DNA from: Sitta carolinensis
Taxonomy: Eukaryota; Chordata; Aves; Passeriformes; Sittidae
Reading direction: 5' to 3'
Assembly (NCBI GenBank): GCA_032173965.1
Contig: CM063288.1
Location: forward strand, 15,356,501-15,420,500
Length of the DNA stretch: 64,000 nucleotides
Positions 1-15,422 of this stretch are shown here, in pieces. The position numbers and the translations under genes are program-made. The notes under the pieces were generated by a model. It did not search any database and was not told the DNA's origin. It saw only the letters and a list, made by a program, of their open reading frames with translations. Position 1 is the stretch's first letter, and each line of letters begins with the position of its first letter.

Positions 1-78
1 GGCAGGGAACATAGCTCCCCACACAGGCTGCCTGAGAAAGCACCCCACTCTGGAAGAACCTGGAAGCTCCCACCAGTA

Positions 79-235
79 GAGCACAGGTTGGTACAACACA
101 GCCTAGTATGGCACAGCACAGAGTGGCACAGCCTGGCATGGCATGGCACAGCCTGGTACAGTGGAACAGGGCACAACTGCCTCCTGGAGCACAGCACCGC
201 TTAGTACAACACAACCCAACACAGCACAGCACAAC
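79..235. repeat. Degenerate GGCACAGC-type minisatellite
   Basis: Short imperfect units related to GGCACAGCCT and GGTACAACACAGC recur across this stretch (for example at 112-120, 125-132, 142-158 and 195-232). The units vary in length and are interrupted, so this is a decayed simple or minisatellite repeat. It gives an open reading frame by chance; no protein family is recognisable. Confidence 0.6.
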
Positions 236-987
236 TTGTCCTGGCCCAGCCCAGGCCAGCCCAGCCCTGCTCAGCTCACACGAGGGTGAACGCACCCAGG
301 GGTGCGTTCAGCATCACCTCTTCCACATCCCAGCCCCTCTGCAAGCTCTCTCCCGGGGGCGCAGACATGGGACAGAGGTGTCACTCTGTGCCCCAGCCCC
401 GGCACCCCCACACTACCCAGTGCCGGTCCCCACGCACCCCCATGGTCACCCCCACACCCTGCCGAGCACAAACCCGAGCCCACCCCTCCCGAGACACCCC
501 ACGGGGTCCGAGAGGACACCCTCCACAGCACGAGCGTCGCCGCTTTCCCACGAACCACCCCGCACCACGCCCCGATTCCCCGCCACGCCATCGCGTGGTG
601 TCCGGAAAACAGCACCGGCGCCACAGAGGGACGCAGCGCGGAGTCCTGTCCCCCGCGTCCCTGCTCGCGGGACCGCGCTCCGTTCCCGCTCCTCCCGCCG
701 CCGGACCTCAACCCGACATGCCCCCACCCACTCCGGTGACGGGGGGCAGCGCGTCCCCGCCGCTTAGCGACTGGCCGCTCGCCCTCGCCCAGTCCCCGTC
801 GGCCTCCGGGACGTTCGGGAGAGCCCTGGGACAGTCTCTCGCCGGCTGTGGCACCGGAGGGCGCGGGGTCAGGGGGGTCGGGGGACGAAGCGGGCGGAGG
901 AGAGTTCAGAGAAAGAGGGGGACCGCAGGGAACCCCAGGCGGGACTCGGGAACGGCGTGGGGCGCGGAGCGGGGCGGACCACCCTAC

Positions 988-1200
988 CTGCTGCGCGCTG
1001 CTCCGCCGGGCTGCGGCCGCGACCGGGCGGGACGAGCCGGGACGGGGCGGACGGGGCGGGCGGGGGCAGCCACCGCCCACCGCGCCCCCCCGCGGCGGCT
1101 CCGCGCCCTGCACCCGGGGCGGCCGGTGACCGGGAGCGGGGTGCGCTCTCCCGCCTGTTGCTCCCGGGACGGACCCCGCTGGCCCTCGCCCGTGCCCCCG
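988..1200 (-). other. Candidate non-coding first exon on the minus strand (TMBIM1?)
   Basis: On the minus strand a good splice donor (CAG followed by GTAGGG) ends a GC-rich stretch at 988. The upstream limit is arbitrary. The position fits a 5' UTR exon of TMBIM1, which in mammals is transcribed leftwards from this place. No coding sequence of TMBIM1 is in the window, so the call rests on the donor and on synteny only. Confidence 0.22.
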
Positions 1201-1221
1201 GGATTTCCTTCCCGCCGGCTC

Positions 1222-1229
1222 TGACGTCA
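1222..1229. promoter_or_regulatory. CRE palindrome TGACGTCA
   Basis: Perfect 8-bp cAMP response element, a CREB/ATF site, 176 bp before the PNKD start codon and inside the CpG island. A second identical copy starts 34 bp downstream. Confidence 0.6.
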
Positions 1230-1255
1230 TTCAGGGACCCCCCTTCCTCACGCAC

Positions 1256-1263
1256 TGACGTCA
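1256..1263. promoter_or_regulatory. CRE palindrome TGACGTCA
   Basis: Second perfect CREB/ATF site of the pair, 142 bp before the PNKD start codon. The two sites are 34 bp apart, about three helical turns. Confidence 0.6.
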
Positions 1264-1404
1264 TCGGGACACCCCTCGCAGCGGCGAGGGGGAATCCCCT
1301 CCTTCGGCGGTGACGCGAGCGCTGAGTCTCCCCCTCCCTGCTCCCGGTGCCGCGGCGGCGGGGCCGGCAGGGGGCGCGGCGGGCGCGTGACGCCGGTTGG
1401 CGGC

Positions 1405-4400
1405 ATGGCCGCGGGGCCCGGCGGGGCGGCGGCGGCGGCGGCGGCAGCGGCCGGGGCGCGCGGGCTCGGGGCCGCCTGCCTGCGCCTGCTGCGCCGCGCC
1501 CGCCGCGCCGCCGCCGCGCTCATGGCCTTCGCCGCCCCGCTGCTGTTCCGCCTGGGGTGAGTGAGCGAGCGAGGGAGCGCCAGCCGCTGCGGGACCCCCC
1601 GCAGGCAGGCAGGCAGGCAGGCAGCCGCCGCCGCCCGCCTTTGTGCTGCCGCCGGAGGGAGGGCCCACCACCGTCCCCTGCTTCTGCGGAGCCGCCCGGG
1701 GAGGAATGTGCGGCCGCGCCGGCACAGAGAGACCGGGCTGGGCTCGGCTCCGTCAAAGGGACTGGGGACGGGTGCTGCCAGCCCGGCCGCGGGGGCCGGG
1801 GATCAGGCACCGGCTCCCCCCGCGCGGTGCCGGTCACCCTCCCGTGCGGGGCGCCTTCTCTCGGGTGTCACCGCTGACCTGCCCCGGTGCCCCGGCCGTG
1901 GTCAGGCTACCGGTGCTGGCAGGAGCCCCTGCTCCTCGATTTCGGGCTCCCTCCGCCACAGACGCAGAGGACCCGGCTACTGCAGGGATCGCTCCCGGTG
2001 TGCCATCCAAGGGTGCCTTCGGTCGGGAATAGGCTTTGCAACCCGGGACTTCACATGTCCATCATTCCGCCATTCTTTGTCCCGTCCCAAATCGCTGCTG
2101 TACAAACGGGGACGTCCCTCCGAGCCCCGCAACCTGTTGTCTTTTGCGCCCCCACATGCACGGGGACATTTCTTGGCTCCTTTTTCCTCGGCTCATTCTC
2201 TTCCCTGGTTCCCCGCACCATGGCAAGCTTGGGCATGTTCCCCCGGAGCTTGGGGAGGAACAGCCAGCTCCAGCCCCTCCTGGTGAGCACCCCGCAGCAA
2301 TGCCCCCCATCCCTGCTTCTCGAAGCAGCGGGAGGGTGCCTGCTTGGGGAACCAGTCCTGCCCTCACTACGCACCTGGGGTGTGGCGTACACACATACCA
2401 CCTCAAACACCTACACACGCCCCCCCACCCGCGAATGAGAAAGCGGCCCTGTATGTGTTCCTTGTGGAAGTCACAGACCCGGCAATAGCCCCCTTCCCAA
2501 GTGGGCTCCTTAAGGGAACTGGGGTTTAATGCCTAGGAATGTCTGCCCTCCTAGGTACAGCCTGTACGCCCGCACACGCCTGGGCTACCTCTTCTACCTG
2601 CGGCAGGTGAAGAAGGCCCGGGAGCGGTATCCACACGGCCACTCCGTGCCCCAGCCCTACTGCTTCCCTGGTGAGTCTTGGCGAGCCCCTCCCACATCAT
2701 GGCCATCCAGCGTCCCCCAGCGCTGGCACTTTGGGGCGGGGAGGAGTTGCCATCACTGAATTGTCTGAAGCATGTTAACTAAGAATTTGATGTAAGAGGT
2801 GGGGAGTTTGGCCTGGACTCGCCCTTTTCCAGCCGAGGGGGTCATGCCCTGATTCCGTCTTTTTGCCCCTAGGAGTGAAAATCCTGCCCATTCCCGTGCT
2901 CTCCAACAACTACAGCTACCTGGTCATTGACACTGGCTCCAGCCAAGCGGCCGTCATCGACCCCTCTGACCCACTGGCTGTACAGGTGAGACCCCCACAA
3001 GCACTCTGACCTGGAGTTTGGCTGTCTCCAGGTGAGGGGGTAGCATGTCTCTGTATTTTGGTGTTAGAGAGGAGCAAATCTGCACCTAATCTGCAGCCCT
3101 TAGTGCCCAGGGCAAGACTGGAGCATAACAGGGGAGCTGGGGGAGAAAGGGTTTAGGGGGAAACTGGTACTTGGGTTCTCTGTCCCCCCTAATCTCTCTG
3201 TCCATATTTCCTCCCCATTCCCAGGCTGCCATTGAAGAAGAGGGGGTGATGCTGAAGGCCATATTCTGCACACACAAACACTGGTAAGGGGCAAGAGGTG
3301 ACCCTGGAAGGGTTGGTAGCTGCTGTGAAGGTTGCCCCACCTGAGGCAACCGCCAGCTGTACCCCATTTAGTGCGGCAAGTATGAGGGGTACATTTAGAG
3401 TCTCTAACCTCCCTGTCTGCAGGGACCACAGCGGAGGGAACGAGGCGCTCTGCCAGAAGCACAGCTCCTGCAGGGTGTATGGCAGCGCTCTCGATGCCAT
3501 CCCACAGCTCACCAAGTAAGTCCTATGCCCCCTCTAGCACCCCTGTAAATTTGAGACCACCACTGTCTGTGGCACTCACCCACCAGTCCATCCCCCCAGT
3601 ACCACATTGGGCAGAGACCTGGCGTGCTCCTGACACCGGTGTGCGGGAAGGGTTGCTAGGCGAGGTGCGTGTTTTGAGGTGCTGGGGTTGGGGGGAGCAC
3701 CCTGACGGTGCCCCCTGTTCCCGGCACAGCCCACTCGCAGACAGGGAGAAGGTGAGCGTGGGCTGCCTGACCTTCGAGGCACTCGCCACACCTGGCCACA
3801 CCGTGGGCCACATGGTGTATGTGCTGGACAGGGGCCCCTTCGGCAGCCCCCCCTGCCTCTTCTCCGGGGACCTCCTCTTCCTTGCTGGCTGTGGTGAGTG
3901 CACCCAACCCCAGACAGGGCGTTGGGGTGTTGTGGGGTTATCCCATCCTGGGATGGGCTTAAGGGTACCCCCCAGACCCCCCATGACAGGTGGTTGTGTG
4001 GGGGTCCAGGCAGGCCATTTGAGGGCTCCCCTGAGACCATGCTCGCCTCCCTGGATGTGGCCATGGGCTTGGGCGAGGACACGCTGCTTTGGCCAGGTGA
4101 GTGTCCCCAACAGCAGGGCAGAACTGCTGGTGTAGTCCCCACTGCTGAGGTGGAAAACTGGGTGGGGGTGATGCTAAGGGCTGTGCATGGGGGTCCACAG
4201 GCCACGAATACGCACTGGAATGCCTGACCTTCGCCAGCCTCCTGGAGCTGGACAATTCCGCCCTGGAGCAGAAGCTGCAGTGGGCAGTGCAGCAACGCCA
4301 GGAGAAGAGGAGCACGGTGAGGCATGAGCCTGTCCCTGGGTGCAGCACCCACCAGCCCATCCCCTCACAGGGTTCCCTTGGCAGGGATGCTGCACCCCAA

Positions 4401-4827
4401 TACCCTCTTGCATGGTGGGTGCCATAGGGGCAGGGGGTGCTGGGGGCATTCCCAGCTCCCTGCCGGGGGTGCTGCCTCCAGCAGGGGAGCTGAGCAGCTG
4501 CCCCCACAGTGCCCTTCCACACTGGGGGAAGAGCAGACCTACAACCCCTTCCTGCGGACCCACCGGACGGAGCTGCAGGAGGCACTGGGACTGTGGCAGG
4601 GCGGAGGGGAGGACCCTGACGCTTTCGTGCCCGTGTCCTCAAGGAGGTGCGGAGGCGCAAGGACCTCTACCAAGCCTCCTAGATCCTCCCCCACTCCCTG
4701 GATCCCCCCTTTTCCTCGGGGCCAGGTGACGGTTGGGCACAGAGGCCCAAGACTGTGTGGTTTGTTTTGCTGTGAATCTCCCTCCTGGGGCACAGGTTTG
4801 GGAGGGGGAAGAGTGGACACCCCCTAA
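1405..4827 (+). CDS. PNKD: PNKD metallo-beta-lactamase-fold protein, short isoform (9 exons, frame problem in last exon)
   Basis: Glyoxalase-II-like hydrolase of the metallo-beta-lactamase fold; in mammals mutations cause paroxysmal non-kinesigenic dyskinesia. Coding exons: 1405-1556, 2555-2670, 2873-2985, 3225-3283, 3423-3515, 3730-3893, 4010-4096, 4201-4316, 4510-4827. The start is that of the short, membrane-anchored isoform: a nine-alanine run, then LRLLRRARR and a hydrophobic stretch ending PLLFRLG, as in mammalian short PNKD. Metal ligands are present: THKHWDH (residues 143-149), H201 in TPGH, D225 in FSGD and H263 in GHEY. Exons of the long isoform would lie left of the window. Read literally the last exon runs to a stop at 4825-4827 (405 residues). 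The family C-terminus ([10 protein letters not shown]) lies in the neighbouring frame and stops at 4680-4682, giving about 357 residues as in mammals. One base seems to be missing near 4624-4634. Confidence 0.9.
1601..1624. repeat. (GCAG)6 microsatellite
   Basis: Six uninterrupted GCAG units in the first part of PNKD intron 1. It is a likely length-variable site. Confidence 0.75.
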
Positions 4828-5310
4828 AGTGTGCACCCCATAAGTGATCCCTGCCTTTGCTCTCTCTAACTTGGGGGTCACCAGCTGCCACGTAGAAGCA
4901 CCTCAATCCCCTCTCGGGGGATCTGTAGCCCCCTGCCTCACTGTTGGGGCTATAGGAATGGCACCAAGGGCTTTTCCTACAAATCCCCCCCACACCTTTT
5001 ATCTGGGAGTCTCCAATTTACCCCTTCCACCACCACCACTCAGCCCCCTCCCCTTAAGCCCCCAGTGTTGTGCATCTCCTTTGTGGGGGCTGGGATGGAG
5101 CCAGCAAGGGGAGGCAGGCTGGCAGTACTACCTCCAGGCAAGGGGCTCCTCTCCAGCACCCCATCTTTGACGCCGGAGCGCCCCCCTGCACGTACACACA
5201 CACTGGGACGGGGCCATAGGATCACACTGCTGGGATATGCAGGGTGCTGCTTCACTGGGGATCGGAGCCACAATCACCCCCACGCCCCAAATAAAAGACT
5301 GGATCGATGT
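4828..5310 (+). other. PNKD: PNKD 3' UTR with AATAAA
   Basis: Non-coding stretch after the last PNKD exon. It ends with a canonical AATAAA at 5290-5295, which puts the transcript end near 5310, just before the CATIP CpG island. If the conserved PNKD frame is the true one, the UTR begins at 4683. Confidence 0.7.
5290..5295 (+). terminator. PNKD: AATAAA polyadenylation signal (PNKD)
   Basis: Canonical hexamer followed within 25-35 bp by a GT/T-rich stretch (tgtcacacctgttcgtgcc). It is the only such signal between PNKD and CATIP. Confidence 0.7.
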
Positions 5311-5329
5311 CACACCTGTTCGTGCCTTT

Positions 5330-5595
5330 CCCTCCCGTCGGTGGGGACCCCCCGGCGCTAAACCCCGCGGCGGGGCGCGGCCCCTTTAAGAGGCGTGGCC
5401 AGGGCGTTGCCGGGGAGACGGGAGGCGTCGGGGGCGCCGGGCCCGGGGCGGCGGGGCGCGGCCCGGGGCGGGGGCTGCGGCGGCGGGCGGGGGGCACTAT
5501 CCCGCGGGGTCACGCGTGGGGCGGGGGCTGCGGCTCGGGGGAGCCACGCCGCCCCCTCGCCTGCGGGTCTGGCAGCAGGAGCCCCCGGGCGAGGA
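5330..5595 (+). promoter_or_regulatory. CATIP: CATIP promoter CpG island
   Basis: GC- and CpG-rich block between the PNKD polyadenylation signal and the CATIP start codon, with several GGGGCGG boxes and no TATA box. It contains an RFX-type X-box at 5406-5419. The intergenic space is only about 300 bp, so promoter and PNKD 3' end are nearly adjacent. Confidence 0.6.
5406..5419 (+). promoter_or_regulatory. CATIP: X-box (RFX binding site)
   Basis: GTTGCC, a 2-bp spacer, then GGAGAC matches the X-box consensus RYYRYY-N(1-3)-RRNRAC at every position. X-boxes bound by RFX factors mark promoters of ciliary genes. This one lies 177 bp before the start of CATIP, a ciliogenesis gene. The match is seen directly; use in vivo is inferred. 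Confidence 0.55.
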
Positions 5596-8142
5596 ATGGA
5601 GTCCCCTCCCGAGAGCCCACAGGAGGCCCCGACCATGGCGGACACTGCTGCCGAGTTCCTGAGCCTCATCGGTGCGTGCCCGCTCCAGCCTCCCCCTTGT
5701 CCCGCCACACCGTGCAAGGTGGGGTGCACCGGCTCCGGCAGGAGGGGGACGGATAGTGAGGGATTGAGCAGGATAAATGGCGAGGGGCTTGGCCCGGCCT
5801 GCAGGGGGGAATCGAGTCAGGGAGGGGCACCGGGCAGGGGCGACAGCCACTCCGGGAGGGAGTGACCAGAGTGACCATCTCCTCGTGGTCACTGTTCCTC
5901 TGTGTTGGGGACACCATCCCTCTGTGCAGGGCTGAAGGAGCTGGAGTGGTGCCTGTTTGCTGAGACGCTGGCAGTGGTGGCCGTGGGGGCCCCACCAAAG
6001 GACAAAGCAGAGGGCCAGTGGTGGATGGCAGCCCAGTGGGCACCCTACCAGCGGGAAGGTGAGCCGATGCAGAGCTGCATCCTGGTGCAAACCAGGTTCC
6101 GAGGCAAGCAAGATGTGTGCCTGCCTCCAGCACCCTGAAAGGTGAGCCAGGGGTGGCTTTGGAGGGTTCCTTCCTCCCCAGGGTTGGAACATCCCTGTCC
6201 ACCGTTCCCCAAGGCTGAGAGTGGGGACAGTGCCAACGGGATTGGTTGAGCATGGCTTTTCTCTGCCAGCCTATGTGACCTGGCAGCTGGAGACCCTGGA
6301 GCAGGAGGAGCAGGAGTGCCTGGAGGTGACTGATATGGTGGTGGCATGTCCCCATCCCTGTACCCTACCTGCTGCCCTGGGGTGTTCCCTGCAGCGGTGC
6401 CCTCCTTGGGGCTGTGCCCCCTGCAAGGGTCCTGTGGGTAGTCTGGTGTCCCTTATCCTGCTTAGACTCCAGCTCTGCCCCATCAGCCTGGTCCCCATCC
6501 CCTCCTCTGGGTGGCAGCTGGGGTGGGGAGTTTCCCACAATGCATCTTGTCTGGTACCCCGACTGACAGCGGTGCTGGGGAGTGCCACCTCAGAGGAGGG
6601 GGTGTCCTCCACCCGGTGCCTCCCACCCCTCCCGCAGCTCAGACCACACCCCACAGAGAAGACGACCCACATTGTAAGCCACGAGCACGGGATGACTGTC
6701 ATGACGACCGTGCAGGAGGGAGAGGTGAGGTTGAGGCAGGGTCACATCCTGGGAGAGGGCAGCACAGCTGGCCTGTCTCACCAGGGGTGCCCAGGCTCTG
6801 GGGGCTGCTGGAGCTCTGGCTGTCCCATGAGGTAGCCAGGTCTCTCTGCAGGCAGAGCCACAGTGCCAGGGCTTCTCATACAGCCGGGCCAAGCTGCGGG
6901 GAGTGCTGCTGGAGGGTGCCAGCCTCCTGCTGCTGCGGGTGCTGGCACGCCGGCAGACAATGCCCCCCAACCTTGTCTTCCCAGCCATCAACACTGAGGG
7001 CGACCTCTGCACCTCCAGCTATGTGAGCTACCAGCCAGGAGGGCCGTGGGATTGGGGGGGAGGGGTCTGGGTCAGGCTGGGGGTACCAGGGTGGGATGTG
7101 GGAGTGGGCAGAATGTGTTTGACAGCATGGGGGTACACATGGTAATCGCACCTGGGGGCAGGGGTGACTCTGAGACAAGGCTGACCCCTGGCTGTACTGC
7201 CCCAGTCTGCCCTGGGCACCCAGAGGCAGGCAGTGGGCTCGGCAGAGACAGAGGTGTTTGTGATCGAGCGAGCCGTGCACACCAGCACAGGCGCCTCCAC
7301 TGTCTGGCACAGCAGCTTCCTCCCCAACGGGTAAGGGCAGGGCTCTGGGCAGAGGCACCCCAACTCTGCCAGCCTGGTGGGACCCTGGATGGGGAGGACA
7401 AAGGGCTCTTCCCCTCTCAGGCATTTGGCTCAGCTGAAGCAGTTTGGCTCCCCAGTGCTGATGCTTCTACAGGATGAGTCCATCCTCAGCAAGTCAGGTA
7501 CTGAGCAGGGGAGGCTTGTGCCCCCCAGCACAGGCAGCCCCTGCCTGGTGTCTAGATATCAAGGGGGAACACCCTGCCCTGCCTTTCTGCTGCCAGGTAG
7601 GTTCGAACCCCAGCTCCCCTTCCCCAAAGAGCCCCTGGACTGGGAGGAGGACATCCAGCTCTACTCCTTTTTCCTGGACAGGAAGGTGAGATGGGTGGAC
7701 ATGGGGACAAGGGGCTGTGCCAGTCTCCAGTAGGGTCTCCCCTGGTGTGCCCAGGAGGAACACTGAGGAGGCAGGCTGACCAACATCCTTCCTCACGCCT
7801 TCTTAAGTGTGGGAAAGGACCCAGGCTCCTGTCCCCCTCACCCTGGCACAGTGTCCAGGGGAGAAATGTGTGTTCATGCCTACCTCACCCACCCTGTTCA
7901 CCCCACTGCAGGATGAGCTGCAACTATCCCATGCTACCTACCTCCAGCAGCACCCTGAGGTCCGAGCACTGCTGTCTGACTTCCTTCAGGCATTGCTCCT
8001 CCAGCAGCCTCAGGACCCCATCTCCTTTGCTGTGGAATTCTTTGCCCACCAGCGGCCTACTGGGTCCCTCTCTGCCTCCACTGGGGCTGCCATCCCCCTC
8101 CCCAGCTCCCCACTTGGCCACCCTCCAGCTAACAGCAAATAA
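5596..8142 (+). CDS. CATIP: CATIP, ciliogenesis-associated TTC17-interacting protein (9 exons)
   Basis: CATIP (C2orf62) works with TTC17 in actin polymerisation during primary-cilium formation. Coding exons: 5596-5671, 5930-6058, 6270-6325, 6638-6724, 6852-7022, 7206-7330, 7421-7497, 7597-7685, 7912-8142; all phases join, giving 346 residues (human about 387). The start is the first ATG in the CpG island; a second in-frame ATG follows 13 codons later. The body has no enzyme motif that I can name. The C-terminal exon carries an RIIa/Dpy-30-like dimerisation-docking helix pair (residues about 276-312, with YLQQHPEVRALLSDFLQALL then DPISFAVEFF), typical of cilium and flagellum proteins. The place between PNKD and SLC11A1 matches human. 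The stop codon overlaps the polyadenylation signal. Confidence 0.88.
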
Positions 8143-8143
8143 A
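8138..8143 (+). terminator. CATIP: AATAAA signal overlapping the CATIP stop codon
   Basis: The stop TAA (8140-8142) sits inside AATAAA. A TGTCCGGTCTTGTTTGC stretch follows at about 8159-8175 as a GT-rich downstream element. The 3' UTR would therefore be only some 15-25 nt. Confidence 0.7.
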
Positions 8144-8175
8144 GCAGCCAGCACTGCCTGTCCGGTCTTGTTTGC

Positions 8176-8939
8176 TTTGGGGAAACTGAGGCTCAGGGTG
8201 GGCAGGTGGACCTGAGCTGTATGCTAAAGCCTCACCTTGCCTTCCGGGTGGGACCCTGCCCCCCTCACAGCTGTTCTAGCCCTTCCTTAGGGGGTGGCGG
8301 GTCCCTGGGGTGTGCTGTGGAATAGGGCCAGGTTCACGTCCCTGCACCTGCCACCACCGTATGTGTTCCTGGGGGACACCCCTTGCCCACCCCCCTGTGG
8401 CACACAGCCTGGCTGGCAGAAGGGTACCCCACAAGGGCAGCTGGTACCAACTGGGCACCCATGGGAGCACCTGAGCTGTTCCACCTCCACCGCCCATGAG
8501 GGTCCTGGGGATGGGCTGCCCCGCTTTGTTGGCACAGCTTGGCACTGCAACACTGGCACCCCATCTTTGGCCTGAAAGTCCCTGCACCCGAGGGTGATCA
8601 CAGAGCCTGTGTGTGTCACAGAGCCTGACTGGCTGAGTGCTTCCCCCAGCAGCTAAGCATTTTGATCTCCTTACGCAACACGTGCCTGCTTCCTCCTCAC
8701 TCCCACTTCTGTGGCATTTCCCCTACTCCCGAGGAGCCAGCCCTTCCTTCTCGTTCTGTGGGACACTGTCCCACGTCCTCCCAGCCACCCAAGCAGAACC
8801 GTTGGCATGTGATGGAGAGTGACATGCAGACATGCTCCCACGCCCCGGTGAGGGTGCTCCATGTTTGCACGTGTGTGAGGCAAAGGGGAGGGAAGGGGCC
8901 TCCTGGCACCCGGGGGGAACCGAGACTGTGTGTTCACAG
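8176..8939. other. CATIP-SLC11A1 intergenic stretch, nothing coding seen
   Basis: About 760 bp of moderately GC-rich sequence. No gene, RNA gene or mobile element is recognised. Open frames on both strands are short and lack splice or family support. Confidence 0.5.
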
Positions 8940-9115
8940 GGGTAGGGAAGGAGCACTTCCTTCTCCTATCCTCCTCCTCTCCTCCTGGGGAGGCGGGGGG
9001 GGGGGGGGGGGGGAATGTCACAACTGTGGGGGGTCCTTTAAAAGCTGGGTGGCAGACACTGCACTCAGTGCTGAAATCAGGAAGCCTTAGCACTGTGGCT
9101 GGATTGGGTCCACCC
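8940..9115 (+). promoter_or_regulatory. SLC11A1: SLC11A1 core promoter with ETS/PU.1-like site and TTTAAAA box
   Basis: TTTAAAA at 9037-9043 lies 73 bp before the start codon, so transcription would begin around 9065-9070 with a short 5' UTR. ACTTCCTT at 8955-8962 is an ETS/PU.1-type core read on the minus strand, and a CT-rich stretch follows. PU.1 is a known activator of the macrophage gene in mammals; its use here is inferred. A run of 19 G separates the two elements. Confidence 0.5.
8995..9013. repeat. G19 homopolymer
   Basis: Nineteen consecutive G residues in the proximal SLC11A1 promoter. It can form a G-quadruplex and is a common sequencing-length error site. Confidence 0.8.
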
Positions 9116-14934
<5,819 letters not shown>

Positions 14935-15422
14935 CAGATCCCATCCCTTATTACCCCCACGTCCCTGTCCAGCGCGGCCTCCTCACGCCATACACGGATT
15001 TGCTAGCGGTCCGAGTGCGGACACGTTTTAGCCAGGGATACACCCAGCAAGGAAAGGGTTAACAGAGCGGCAGACCTCCCCCCAAGATCTCAGCGCTCAG
15101 CGCTTCTTCCAACCCCCGCCAAATCCGGGGTGCTGGTCCAGGCTTGATGCGAGGGGCGTGGGATAGCAGCGGGAGGTTCTCCCACCCCTTGGCACAGACG
15201 CTTCAGTGAATGAGCCGCGTCGGAGACTTGCCCTGCTCGTTATTGCCAGGAACCGCCGGCCCCCGGGACCGCTAACCTCTGCTGGGGACCGCTAATTACC
15301 ACCGGGGACCGCTAATTACCGCCGGGAACCGCTAACCACCCCGCACCGGCGGGGCCGGCTGCAGGACCGGCCCCGTCCCCACGCGGGGCTCCGAAACTCG
15401 GGGGTGGGGGACGGCTGATAAA
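14935..15422 (+). other. SLC11A1: SLC11A1 3' UTR, end uncertain
   Basis: No AATAAA or ATTAAA is seen after the stop codon. The best candidate is the weak variant GATAAA at 15417-15422, followed by a GTGTTTGTA stretch. The transcript may also end earlier with an unusual signal. Confidence 0.3.
15262..15341. repeat. Four tandem 20-bp units (GGGGACCGCTAATTACC)
   Basis: The ACCGCTA core recurs at 15268, 15288, 15308 and 15328, exactly every 20 bp. The two central copies share GGGGACCGCTAATTACC and the outer two have CTAAC in place of CTAATTAC. The repeat sits at the left edge of a CpG island. Confidence 0.75.

Larger units (their letters stand above)
540..1404. promoter_or_regulatory. CpG island; promoter of the short PNKD isoform, possibly bidirectional
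   Basis: The stretch is very rich in CpG and GC boxes and runs directly into the PNKD start codon at 1405. No TATA box is evident. Two perfect CRE palindromes lie 140-185 bp before the start codon. In mammals TMBIM1 lies on the opposite strand inside the 5' part of PNKD, so the island may also serve a leftward transcript; that part is inference from synteny. Long open frames on both strands here are a by-product of GC content. Confidence 0.6.

Noticed and set aside
271..1230. Long open frames on both strands (319 and 312 codons)
   Set aside because: They overlap each other in a CpG island, are Arg/Pro/Gly/Ala-rich and have no family motif. High GC content lowers stop-codon frequency.
7597..7609. 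tRNA-like B box (GGTTCGAACCC)
   Set aside because: It lies in frame within CATIP exon 8, has no A box or cloverleaf partner upstream and no T-run after it.
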